From NCBI GenBank assembly GCA_963555705.1, contig OY743190.1, positions 9,895,501 to 9,959,500 of the forward strand: a DNA stretch of 64,000 nt, read 5' to 3'. The notes beneath the pieces were generated by a model. The model was not told the origin of the DNA. It worked only from the letters and a program-made list of their open reading frames with translations, and did not search any database. Position numbers and translations under genes: made by a program. Numbering within the stretch: the stretch's first letter is position 1; each line of letters opens with the position of its first letter. This document shows, in pieces, positions 1 through 11,346 of this stretch. The DNA is from Ligustrum vulgare. Lineage: Eukaryota; Streptophyta; Magnoliopsida; Lamiales; Oleaceae.

Positions 1-748
1 GAACCATGAACTAAGTAGTGACTTGGTTTTGCAATCTCTGCCAAACAGTTATACAAAATTCATTATGAACTTTAACATGAATGAGCTCGAATGCACACTT
101 CTTGAGTTGCTAAATATGCTTAAGACTATTGAGCCCAATACCAGGTTTGATAATGGGACATGTCTTGGCCAATGACTCCTCTGAAATGGAAGTCTAAAGG
201 AAACTTTGAGAAGTATCCAATGAGGCTAAGATGAACAATACTCAAAGCAATGAAGGACAATCCAAATTTCAATGACCCTTATTTTCATTTGGAATAAAAG
301 GTTGTTGGAATAAGAAATGCAAGGCTGACCTCACAAACTTGAAAGTAAAGAAGTTCTATTTTCTTTAGTCTCTTGGGTATTGGATACCAAACGTGGATCT
401 CATATTTGAATAAATATGTGCAGACTATAGAATAGCATACTACTGCAGAACGAAGAAGTTAACCTATACGATGGAAATGAGCAAGGGTTGCTGCATTACC
501 TATAGGGACAAAACTTCTTATCATTGCCTTATAGCTTTGTACTAGAATTAGAGAAATGTCATACTCACCATTACTAAGAGCATTAATTCAATTTCATGTT
601 TAGACATGAATTGTTTAATGTTAAGAACAATGTTTGTTCCCTTCCATCTTGAGAAGATATAATAAAGTTGTGGTTGAGTTATAAAATGACATTTATATTC
701 TAGATAATGAGTTTTCTATTAAGAGTATAGAAAATAAGGCGTTAATCT

Positions 749-809
<61 letters not shown>

Positions 810-3130
810 GCATCGCAGATTAATGTCACAAAAGCATTTTCAAAACTACATGGAAATGCAGATTTGAGGTCAACTGATTTTGAATCACTTGACAAATGCA
901 ATTTATGCCTGCTAGGCAAGGTGACCGAATCTCCTTTTATTGAAAAGAAGAAAGATCTGCGCAATTAATGGACCTAATACATAGTGATGTATGTGGAACC
1001 ATATTAATTAATGTTAGAGGTAGTTTCTCTTACTTCATCACATTTACTAATAACCATTTAGATATGGTTATGTATACTTGATGAAATCCAAGCATGAAGA
1101 CCTTGAAAGGTTCAAGGAATTCAAGTTAGAACTAGAGAAATAATTTGGTAAAGATATTCATCAATATGATCTGATCAATGTGTAGAGTATCTAGAGGAGA
1201 ATTTTAGATTAACTAATGGAGAATAAGATTCTCTAGCAGTGATCTCCAACTTATACACCGTAGCACAGCGATATACCTGATAGGAGAAATTGTACTTTAT
1301 TAGATATGGTACAATAAATGATGAACCATGCAAACCTCCCGAAAATCATTTTGGGGTCATGCACTAAATACCACGTGCTACACACTATATCGTGTCCCAT
1401 CTAAATTGGTCAACAAAACTCCATACGAGTTATGGATAGGTAGAAAGCCCCAACTTATTTCATATCAAAGTTCAGGGCTATGACGCTTATGTGAAGAGTA
1501 TTGAATCGGATTAGCTAGAGTCTAACTCCGATAGATGTATACTTGTGAGATATCCACGAAGAATAATTGGATATCAATTCTATAATCCCACTTAGAAGAA
1601 AGTCTTCATTTCTAGACATGCTGTCTTCCTAGATAAATAGTTGATACTAGGAGAGGATAGTGGGAGCGAAATAGAACTTGAAGAAGTTCAAGGATCACAA
1701 ATATCAATTGACCAAATAAATGAGCTTGAGATTAATCCCACACCAGCTATGGGACAAACTCATGATCATGAAGTACAGACTCCTGATGATACGACAACTC
1801 ATCCTAAATTTAGTAGGATCATTTGATTCCATGAATGATCGAATTCACGATTACTTGTCAAGGATAATGAACCTACAAGTTACACAAAAAGTAAATTCAA
1901 GTGTTGGCTCAAGGAGATAGCAAGGTGACATGGGATCCAAAATGGACTTGATGTATGTAAACAAGGCAAGGACTTTGGTCGACCTAACTGATAGAATAAA
2001 CCCCATGAGTTGTAAATGTGTTTACAAGGAGGTCGAGATAGATGGAAACATCCATACATACAAAGCAAGGCTAATAGTGAAATATTACAAATAAAGCCAA
2101 ATAGTTGACTTTGACCTTTTCACCTACTGCATTCCATTTGAATTTTGCTTGTAAATAGTTGCATATCATAAATATAAGATATGGCAGAAGGATAACTAAA
2201 CTGCATTCTTGAGATAAAATATATAATGGGAAGTGTATGTGACACAACCCAAAATTTTTGAATCCAAAATGCTAACAATGTATGCAAGATTGACTGATCC
2301 ATGTTTGGATCGAAACAAACCTCTAGGAGCTGGAATATTTATTTTGATGAGATAATCAAAATATTTGATTTTATCAAAAATAAATAAATAGGAACTGTGT
2401 GTTTATGAAAGGCAAGTGGTAATGATATCGTATTCTTAATATTATATGTGGATGGCATATTATTAATGAAAACGATATCTTTGTGTTTCTTAGATAAAAT
2501 AATGGTTGTAAAAGATTTTATCCGTGCAAGATGTGGAAGAAGCAACTTATATCTTAGAGATAAAGATCTATAAAGATAGATCTAAAAGAATGCTTCGCTT
2601 ATCCCAATTTGCATGTATAGATAAAATCTTAAGATTTTAAATGGAGAAAGTGAACTAAGAGTTCATTAGTGCTAACTTCCTGTTAGACTAGGAAGATGGT
2701 GAATCTCAATATGTTTACTCTTAATGGAGCGATTGGTTGGAAATGTTTCAAACAAGAAACAATCGCTAATTCAATAAAGGAAGCCTAATACATTGCTATT
2801 TTAGAAGCAGCAAAGGTTGAGGTCTGGATCAATAAGTTCATTAATGAACTTAGAGTAGTTCTAACATTGTTATGGTGATAACAATGGAGCCATCACGTAA
2901 AATGAAGGAACAAAGGTCTCATCAATGACCCAAACATGTGTTAAGGCAGTATTATCTCACTAGAGAAGTAATACAAAGAAATGACAAAAGGAAATAACAA
3001 TTTCCACAAATGTAAGACATTGTAGATCTGTTGACAAAGAGTTGTCACAAAATAAACATGATCGTCATGTGGACTCTTATGATATTAAATACATAAGTGA
3101 TTGGATCTAGTGCAAGTGGGAGTTTGTAAG
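1..3130 (+). mobile_element. Decayed Ty1/copia retrotransposon, internal region
   Basis: Broken translations follow copia order. A gag helix region lies at about 20-140. GAG-pre-integrase and integrase follow at about 840-1330 (a C-x2-C-like cluster, a degraded HSDVCG motif, then a TLLDM motif). A degraded reverse transcriptase is at about 1930-2640 and an RNase H end at about 2720-3080 (EAAK-like stretch, then a degraded PLTK-type end). Stops and frameshifts occur every few dozen codons, so nothing is translatable over a full domain. The 5' end lies outside the window and the 3' LTR follows directly. Copia identity rests on integrase preceding RT. The finer lineage is not resolved. Confidence 0.85.
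754..804. repeat. (AT)n microsatellite
   Basis: About 25 uninterrupted AT dinucleotides within the decayed copia integrase region. It separates the GAG-pre-integrase part from the zinc-finger part and is probably a later expansion. Confidence 0.97.
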
Positions 3131-4685
3131 TGTTATACCCTAGGTCCAATCGTTTGACCAAATACTTACTAATATATTTGATGCATTTAATATATGGCAG
3201 ATCTGTTATTTAATTGATTTATAATATTATTATTATTCTTGTAGATTAAATCAACAGAGTCCGTAGATTCAAATCTTGATAACTTGTTAATCACAAGGAG
3301 TTGTGATTGTGAGATATAAGTTACAATTGAATCTTAAACATCCTTGGTCGTAAAGTAATATCGAGATACAGATATCTTTATTACGAATAGACCAACACGT
3401 GTGTCATTCCCCACTTTAGAAGTGAGTAGCTGATCTCACAAGCTAAGATGTAGAGACATCTAAATGAACACGCGGATGTTTTATTAAGAGAACAAAACAT
3501 TGGAGACCCGCAACGGGAATTCCACATGGATAACTATCTGAGTGTCAGTGGTTAATCTCTAACGTTCGTAAGTGAAATTGATCCTTTGACTTGAGGTCAT
3601 CATAGTACCTTATATGAGGGCAGTCATACTTTGGTGATGTCGGATGTTGCTCTGAAAGGAGTCGCTAATACGATGTCGTTCGGGTATGTCAAGAATCACA
3701 TGAAGGTTGTGAATGATCAATATAGGATTTGTCACTCTTAGATAGTAAGAGATTATGATCCACATTTTATTTGGTTAAGTCGATATCGAAATTCTTGGCC
3801 AAGGTGAATTAATAAAGTCGAAAATAGTTTCAACGTTTATTGACTTAAGAGCGAAATAAAAGATATGATCAAAAAACGAGATTGACACATTTCCATATCT
3901 CGTAATTGATCGGATCATATTGACAAAGGGATTAAAGTTTCATGATAAACGAACTAGTTTGGTTTTGTCACACCACGTGACATTTCCCATCACATGTATT
4001 GCCCAACACATTTCTAGATGTCAATCTGGGACAACTAATGTGAATTGATTAATCTAGGAGAATTAATGATTAATTCAAAAGAGAGTTTTAATTAATCTTA
4101 TTTTGATTAGATCAAAATAATAATTCACGTAGTTCGACATCGTGGTTGGGAACCAAAGGGTCACACACAAGGGGAGAACTAGAAGAATGTGATTAAAATT
4201 AATTAATTAACAAGTGTTAAACATTTGTAGAATTAATTAATTATATTGTTTATTAATAGGCTCGATTTAACTAATTGGATTGATTAACTAATGTCCCATG
4301 TTTAATTAATTGAATTAATTAAACTACATGGACCGAGTCGATATTTAAGTTATGGGCTAAGCCCACTCTGACTTATATTAATGAACAACTAGGGTTTGAA
4401 ATAGTTAACCCTAATTCATAATTCATCATTCTCTTGCTAGCACAAGAAGAGAGAAACTCTAGCCTCTCATTCTTGTTCTCTCGTGTGGATCACCTTTGAA
4501 GGCTGGACAATTGGACAGCTGTGGTGTGCAAGTGGAGTGAAAGAATCAAGATTCTCAATCCGTCTGCAAAATAATGAAGAGGTATTATTTTTATCACGAT
4601 TTCTATCTAAACACAAAGCAGATCCTCGTTTGGGAATTGAAAATATTTTAAATTCTGCTATGCATGATTAAGTAAATTCCCAACA
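3131..4685 (+). repeat. 3' LTR of the decayed copia element
   Basis: It starts TGTTATACCC directly after a purine-rich tract (gcaagtgggagtttgtaag) and ends CCCAACA, so it has TG...CA ends and is 1555 bp long. The interior is non-coding and AT-rich, with no domain-like translation. The matching 5' LTR is outside the window, so neither target duplication nor age can be read. Confidence 0.75.
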
Positions 4686-6250
4686 GATACATTATTAACA
4701 TGTATTGATACATGCAGAAACCCAAGTAAGGGTTTACACGTGGTCGAACTGTGATTGCTAGAGTTCACAAAATCTTGTTACTTGTCAAACATGAATAGGA
4801 TGAATTCATGCAGCTTAGCATGGGAAGGTTTGCAATGATTTTGAATCAACAATTCAAGGAAAAGTAAGAGAATTCTATTGAAATCAGAGATCAATTGCAG
4901 AACTAGTTCCACAAGTATCGATACATGAAGAACCAGGGTTTGGATATGTATTGATACTTTCATCAATTTTCAAAATAAATAGAAGTTTGAATTTATATTC
5001 TTTCTTTGTTTTCAGGTTCTAAATAAAGGTAAGTAATACTGCAATATTGAAAATTGTCTTAAATGTTACTTCGTGCAAAATTTACTTGATATTTTCACTT
5101 GTTCTTATCTTCATAAAATATTTTCTTGCATTATTACATTTATATGTTATCTCGCTTGATATTACGCATTTAAGTTCTTGACTTGCTATACTTGAATTAA
5201 CGGGAAGTTCTTTCTTACTCAAAAATATGGTACTTATATCAGGATTTCAAATCGTGCTTGAATTCTTGCACGCACGGGATAACATATGTCTTGTAATACG
5301 GGTCCTCTTGAAACTCATTTTTTTAAAAAAGAAAAGTATGTTACTTGTTGAATACTTTTGTATTCATTATTTTCATGTTTCAAAAATTGCATATGCTTGA
5401 CCGTGCTATTTTCAAGGCAATCTCTCGCGGGTGGAAACCTTCAAATGATGGCCAAACCTGTATATTACAGAGACCGAGATTTGGAGTTACCCTCCATAGT
5501 TCCCTACTTTGTCTCGATATGAGTATACAAAAATAAAGATAAAATATTATGATGTAAATAATTTTGAATTAGTATATACCGATGTTTTTAACTTTAGGAA
5601 TATGTAACTAGTTTGAAATATAGGGTTTTATTTTGATGACTGTAAAAACCACGTATTCGACTTTAGAATAAAAAAAATAGATATGTAAATTACGTGTGTT
5701 TTATAAAAGTTAATGTTTCTGTACTTGTTTATTGTTTTGTCTAACAAACTAACTTTCAAATATTAACTGTAACTAATCAACTGTCATGTATCGATACATG
5801 AAGAGAGATTTATCAGATTTTATGTTCTTCAAACTCAGACTTAATGAATTATTAAAAGATTGATTTTGTTGTAAATTTTACTTGTATGATTTTTACTAGT
5901 TTTAAATTATCTAAATTAGTTATTATATATATTTATTATTTATATCTTAGATACATTAACTTATGATAAGATTAAATCAAAAGATTGAAGTCATATGTGA
6001 TAGCTGTTAAGTTCAACAGGTATGGATACATGTATCGATACCGGCAGCAATAATAGATCAGATTTTTTTTACTAAGTAACATGTTGATATAAAAAAAATT
6101 GTATAGAAGATTTTGTGCACTACAGGAATCACTATCGAATAGTAGGGAGTCTTTGAGAACTGCGGTTAGTAATTCTTGCTGAGGAATCACTATCGAATGA
6201 TATTATTCTTGCCGAGGAAGTCCGTAGAAGAGATTCTAAAAAAAGTTTCA
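4686..6250. other. Unassigned AT-rich stretch with GTATCGATAC palindromes
   Basis: No reading frame here shows a recognisable domain. The palindromic core TGTATCGATACA, perfect or with one change, recurs near 4697, 4917, 5787 and 6026, often followed by GAAG. The spacing is irregular. It may be the remains of an LTR or another repeat, but I see no ends. Confidence 0.4.
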
Positions 6251-6677
6251 ACATCAAATTCTGCCTTAATTGTTGAGAATAGGGATAGGAATTTTGAGAG
6301 AATTTCCAATTATAAAGTCAATGGAAAGAAATAGAGGAATGGTAGAAGCATGTCAAGTTCCATAAGAAAGTGGAATGTTGGAACTGTGGCAAGATTCGCC
6401 ACACGATGAACAATTGTAGAGCACCAAAGAAGAAGGAGAAAGGAATAATGACAGTGTTAATGTCGTATGACTAAAAATGTACAAGATGTTTTACTCTTAT
6501 CGGTTGTCTTATTGATTCTTCGGTGATGGATCAAGAGCTTTTTTTCATACCACTGCACATCGCGAGATTATGGAAAATTATGTTGCTAAAAATTATGAAA
6601 TTGTATAATTTGCTGATGCAGAATAGATATGGTAAAAATCTACCCATCTAGAATCTAACGAGTACATGCCTTAATGG

Positions 6678-6950
6678 GGGGGGGGGGGGGAACTTGCCTC
6701 GTTGACTCGCGGGTTGAGTTTGGGGTGTGATGGAAAAAATCGAGTGGTTGTGGTGGGTTTTGGCCACCCCGCCCCGCCCCGAATAATTATTTGGACAAAA
6801 TTTTATAAGAAAAACATAAAAAATCAAGAAAAAAAAAAACTAAACGGAGCAAAAGTGTTGACCCGCCTTGAAACTCGCAGGTCGCGGGGCGAGTTTAGTT
6901 TATCTAGTTTTCGCGAGACGAGGGTACCCGATCTAAATCACATTGCCATC
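6678..6950. mobile_element. G/C-ended hAT-type MITE
   Basis: A run of at least 13 G and GC-rich ends surround an AT-rich middle. The right end is ATTGCCATC. The flanks cttaatgg (6670-6677) and cctaatgg (6951-6958) match at 7 of 8 bases, as expected for a hAT target duplication, and the copia frame is interrupted exactly here. The left inverted repeat is eroded. It resembles the element at 60487-60839. Confidence 0.6.
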
Positions 6951-7377
6951 CCTAATGGAGAACTTATGGATATTGTTGGTATTGGTGATGTCGGTTTGAA
7001 AATGGAAAATGGGTCTACATGGAGAATTCATAAGGTGAAACATGTACCTAAACTAGCGCATAATCTAATCTCGGTTAGAAAATTTGATGATGAAGGTCAT
7101 AATTTGACGTTCGGTGCTGATTCTTGGAAAGTCGAGAAGAGATCTATGGTTGTTGCTCGAGGAAATATATCTTAAACTCTTTACACCACTTCCAATTATA
7201 GAGATATGGTTGCAGTTACTAATTCAATCATCAGTTCTAATTCGTGGCATTGTAGGTTAGGAAACATGAGTGAAAATAGAATGAAAGTGCTTGAGTCCAA
7301 ATGGAAGCCACCAAGTTTAGAATCCATTTAACACGGGTTTTGTGAATGCTGTATTTTCGGCAAGCAGAAAATGATTA

Positions 7378-7679
7378 GGCCCCGTTTTCTTTGCTGTTTT
7401 GAGCCCGTTTTGAGTTTTAGATTTTTGGAAATATTGAAAACACGTTCACTTTGCCCATTTTCAAAAACGCGTTTTCCAAAATACCAAAAAAATACAAAGA
7501 AAATTCAAAACGATTTTATTGCGTTTTGGATATTTTGTGTTAAAAAGTCCAAAACGACCAAAACGCGCGTTTTGGATTTTTTTTTTTTTTTTTTTTTGTG
7601 AGGCACTTCCTTCACTTGAAGTTCTTATATTATTTTGTCATTATATATAGATCCATGTTAAGATTTTTTTTTTTTTGTA

Positions 7680-7717
<38 letters not shown>

Positions 7718-7870
7718 TAAAATGTGAGACACTACTTCACTTGAAATTCTTATATTATTTTGTCATTATATATAGATTCATATTAAGATTTTTTTTTTTT
7801 TAAAAGTGAGACACTTCATTCACTTGAAGTTTTTATATTACTTTGTCATTATATATATAGATTAATGTTA

Positions 7871-7901
<31 letters not shown>

Positions 7902-8040
7902 GTAATTTTTTTTTTTTTTTTTTTTTACTTTTATTTTTGTAAAAGTGAGACACTTTATTCACTTGAAGTTCTTATATTATTTTTCCATTATATATAGATC
8001 CATTTTAAGATTTTTTTTTTTTGTAAATTATTTATTTATT

Positions 8041-8078
<38 letters not shown>

Positions 8079-8602
8079 TATTATTTTTTTTTTTTTTTGT
8101 AAAAGTAAGACATTTCTTTCATTTGAAGTTCTTATGTTATTTTGCTATTATATAGATCCATGCTAAGATTTTTTTTTTTTTGTAATTTTTTATTTATTAT
8201 TATTATTATTATTTTGTAAATGTGAGACACTTCCTTCACTTGAAGTTCTTATATTATTTTGCCATTATATATAGATCCATGTTAAGATTTTATTGGTATG
8301 TGGTTAAATTTTTGTTTAGCTGAAACAATATTAATGATGAATTTATTGATATAGAGAACTAAATGATTTATTAACATTAAAATTAATGTAATTCAACAAA
8401 TCAACCATTTTTTACATATAAAATATCACAAAATAAGTATATTAAAAAATTACAAAGTAAACGCATTTTTCAGTTTTCTATTTTTGAAAACAGTTTTCCA
8501 AAATTACAAAGAGAACATATTTTCAGCAATCCAAAGACAAATAACCAAAATCCAAAATTCAAAACTCAAAATCCAAAATCGAAACACAAAGAGAACGGCC
8601 CC
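7378..8602. mobile_element. PIF/Harbinger-type MITE, 1225 bp
   Basis: The left end GGCCCCGTTTTCTTTG and the reverse complement of the right end GGGGCCGTTCTCTTTG form an inverted repeat matching at 13 of 16 positions. TTA flanks both sides (7375-7377 and 8603-8605), the target size of PIF/Harbinger elements. The subterminal regions are rich in TTTTG/CAAAA words. It interrupts a copia pol frame and encodes no transposase, so it is non-autonomous. Confidence 0.7.
7600..8285 (+). repeat. Minisatellite inside the Harbinger-type MITE
   Basis: Six imperfect copies of a unit beginning gtgagacacttccttcac and ending near atccatgttaag start at about 7600, 7724, 7806, 7943, 8103 and 8221. The conserved ~65 bp core is separated by expandable T-runs and (TTA)n or (TTTA)n tracts, so the period varies from about 80 to 160 bp. 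The unit is not seen elsewhere in the window. Confidence 0.9.
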
Positions 8603-9060
8603 TTAGTTTCTCCAAAATCGGAAGGAAGCCAAATACTACAAAATTGAAATTGATTCATATGGATGTGTTGGGACCCTCAGTTGTTACTTCATTTGGAGGT
8701 TCAAATTATTATGTGACATTTATTAAGAAGGAAGGTGTGGGTCTATTTTTTGAAGAATAAATATGATATCTTTGATGCATTTAAAAGATGGAAAAGCGAT
8801 GGTCGAAAATGAAATAAATTTAAAGGTGAAGTGTTTTCAGTCAGATAATAGCGAAAAGTATGTAGCTGATGATTTCAAGAATTACTGTGTTGATAATGGA
8901 ATCATAATAAAGAAAACCATTCCAGGAGCACCGCAATGAAATGAGTAACATTGCAGCAAGATTATTAATGGGTGATTTCTTAAATGTCAACTTTAATGGA
9001 TAGTGGATAGTTTTATGGACCAAAAGAAACTACCTCTCTCTGTCTATAAATGAGTATGAA

Positions 9061-9530
9061 AAGTCCATCGATGAAAAACGTACAATCATAGGGGTTAAGA
9101 GAGAGAAACATTTTCTTGTTTGCTTTCATTTTGCAGATTCCTTATCTCAACAATTAATGGATCAAAGTACGTTATTCAATTGCTTTAATAGATTAAGTGA
9201 ATATCATAGAATTCTAAAGATCTTGGCATTAGGGTTCATATATATAGCTTATTGTTTTATATGAAATTATAGAATTGCTAACAAAACAAACATATGAAAG
9301 TATTTTCACTAAGCTTTTGATTGTATTGCTCTTGATCAATTGCATGAATCTTTTAGGTACGCCTTTATGCGAGTGTTTCGAAATTAGAACAGCAAAGAAA
9401 TTTTTGGTGGCACAATCTTGCTGTGCAAAACTTTTAATATAGTGTGCCAATTCTTGATTGCATACAGCTGTACGGTTCTTTCAGGTAATTGCCGGACATT
9501 AAAATTTAAACTGATATGGTTGATGGAATT
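9061..9530. other. Non-coding stretch 3' of pectate lyase
   Basis: I see no domain-like translation here. Part of it is probably the 3' untranslated region and downstream flank of the minus-strand pectate lyase gene. I could not place a polyadenylation site with confidence. Confidence 0.4.
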
Positions 9531-11268
9531 TTAGCATATTTGGCCAACATTGCAGACGAGAACTCCTGCAGATGGCATGATGTTTGTTAGAAGTGAAGCT
9601 GGTCTTGCGACCATGCTCGAAGCTTTTGCATAGCTCCCTGAAGTTCCGTCCCCAGAAGGCGTAAACTCTGCACCATTTAGTAGCAAATCCCCGTCCGATC
9701 TCCAGTTCCACCCCTTCCATTCTTCTGATCCAGCTGGGCTTTCGCGTTTCGTCACCTGAATATAAGGTGATCAGTAGTATGGCAAGATTGTTACCAGTTT
9801 CGATCTAGTGCTCACTGTGGACGCCATAAAATGTACCCATTGTGGTTGTGATGTTGCCACATGTCTCTATATTTTTTTTTTGGGACGCATGGCAACATCA
9901 CACGCACAGTAGGTGCTATAAAATTTGTCCGCTATGGACACTAGATCAATTTCAAGATTGTTACTGGTACACAAAGCAAAATATACCTCCTTTGTAGATA
10001 CATCGTCTGATGCGATGAAGACGTTGCCTTGACTATTGATTGTTGGATTGGCACTTCCTCCGATTGCATACATCTCCCAACCGATGTATACATTGTTTAC
10101 AATGTGAAAATAGCCATGTCTGCACCTACAAGAGTTGGCAAAAATCTCTTAGTTGGAATGAGCTAATATATTATGCTAATTAAGAGTCTGTTTGGTCTAG
10201 GAGAAATTTACCAAGTTTTTTTCGAATTTATTTTCAGCAACACATTTCTAAGGGACCATTACTTTTCAACGACTTTTTAACCACAAGTTCAAAAAAAAAT
10301 TCAATTTCGCCAAACAGGCACAGAAGAAGTAATTGGAAGTTCGGAATTAGCTAGTTACCGTGGAATTCGTTGAACCAGACCCTCTCCGAAGTAATTAAAA
10401 GCAATGGTAACTTGCATGTTCTTGTCTGCAACAAAATCATCGTTGTGTCCCATGAGCATGACTTCGTTGTGCTGAAACATGTAGTTGTTGGAGATGGTTA
10501 TGGCTGTCGATCCATACACTATGTCAATGAGGCCATCATGGCATTTGGCTAGCGTACAATGGTCGATCCAAATGTCCCGAGCCCCGAATACCGAAATGCC
10601 ATCTCCATCCGATATGCCTCTCAATTGATAATGATGTGGGGAGTCCGTCAAAACTGCATTCCCTGCCTGTACACAGTTGTGTATGTAGATGCCATGAACG
10701 ATGATATTAGTCACATTTTGTATGGTTATGCATGGCCCATTTGATATTTCAATGTTAAACCCTCTACCATCTATGGTCTTGTATGAGTTCATCATGAGTT
10801 CTTCTTTCAAATTGATGTTCATGTCATGATCAAATATAATCCACAGGGGTTCCTGTTGAATGACCCCGTGTCGGAGCATGCCCGGGCTGGGATCCTTTGG
10901 ATCGTCATCGTCTCTCGTGACAACGTAGTATTCGCCATCTCTACCACCAATGGCGTTTCGTCCAAAGCCAATCGCGCAATCCGCTAGCACTTTCCGGTTT
11001 GATTCCCAATCCGGGTCACACCTCCAGCAATCATCAATTGGATTACCATTTCTGCATGATCCTGCTCCAACCCCCCCATCAGTTGAGTTCTTGATCATTC
11101 TCCTGCACATCAGAAAAAGGTAAGCATACTTAGCAAAATTTAATGAAATGTGAAGCTTAGCAAGAGAAATTACCATTGGATTGGTCCTGAGATACGTGCT
11201 ATCGGACGTGCAAAGGATGGAAGAGCGCGTACGAAGAGCGCGAGGTAGAGAAGACATATTACTTGCAT
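9531..11268 (-). CDS. Pectate lyase (polysaccharide lyase family 1), four exons, 400 aa
   Basis: Predicted to cleave de-esterified homogalacturonan by Ca2+-dependent beta-elimination in the cell wall. Exons on the minus strand are 11268-11174, 11102-10359, 10125-9987 and 9755-9531. All introns are GT-AG, and spliced phases join to 1203 nt (400 codons plus stop). The start at 11268 gives a secretory signal ([20 protein letters not shown]). An ATG at 11257 opens a longer unspliced frame but lacks the signal and runs through intron 1, so I reject it. Family motifs: CWRCDPDW (~57-64), [26 protein letters not shown] (Asp ~197/199), WIDH (~210-213), [14 protein letters not shown], and QRIPRCRHG (~276-284) with the expected catalytic Arg. 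The C-terminus NVGQIC and the length are normal for plant members. Nothing looks broken. It sits among TEs, so expression is uncertain. Confidence 0.93.
9795..9952. mobile_element. Mutator-like MITE in pectate lyase intron 3
   Basis: Two ~65 bp arms form an inverted repeat. One starts near tttcgatctagtgctcac and the other, read in reverse, gaaattgatctagtgtcc. Both contain tgtgatgttgcca next to the T-rich loop. A perfect 12-bp direct repeat, caagattgttac, flanks the element (9783-9794 and 9953-9964), close to the 9-11 bp target duplication typical of Mutator-like elements. No coding sequence. Confidence 0.7.
10190..10316. mobile_element. Possible small MITE in pectate lyase intron 2
   Basis: GTCTGTTTGG at the left and CCAAACAGGCAC at the right make a short inverted repeat of the kind seen on hAT/Tourist MITEs, about 125 bp apart, within the 10126-10358 intron. 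I could not find a convincing target duplication, so this is tentative. Confidence 0.4.
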
Positions 11269-11338
11269 TGTTTTTTAAAGGTCCCCAGCTAAGGGAAGGA
11301 GAAGATTGAGATTTGGTTGTTGGTCTCTAAATTGTATT

Positions 11339-11346
11339 ATCTATTT
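11339..11346 (-). promoter_or_regulatory. Candidate TATA box for pectate lyase
   Basis: On the minus strand the sequence reads ataaatag, about 70-80 bp upstream of the chosen ATG at 11268. That is a reasonable place for a plant TATA box with a short leader. No other core element is claimed. Confidence 0.4.

Larger units (their letters stand above)
6250..9060 (+). mobile_element. Second decayed Ty1/copia element, split by two MITEs
   Basis: A CCHC zinc knuckle (CWNCGKIRHTMNNC) is encoded near 6379-6420. A degraded protease active-site region (LDSS...FHTTAHREIMENY) follows near 6510-6590, then a GAG-pre-integrase block with HVPKLAHNLISV and GHxLTFG-like motifs at 6955-7175, and integrase (HMDVLGPS, YVTFI, FQSDNSEKY) at about 8640-8930. 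Reading resumes cleanly on each side of the inserted sequences at 6678-6950 and 7378-8602, which shows they landed in one continuous pol gene. No RT or LTRs could be recognised, so the element is truncated. Confidence 0.8.

Noticed and set aside
7945..8166. Hydrophobic 73-codon frame (Ile/Phe-rich)
   Set aside because: It is a read-out of T-runs and TTA repeats in the MITE minisatellite, not a membrane protein.
10370..10744. Plus-strand open frames opposite pectate lyase exon 2
   Set aside because: They are shadows of the real minus-strand exon and show no family motif of their own.
10355..11257. Continuous 300-codon minus-strand frame starting at 11257 as the pectate lyase protein
   Set aside because: It includes intron 1 as coding and ends in intron 2. 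The spliced model from 11268 has a signal peptide and joins all four exons in phase.
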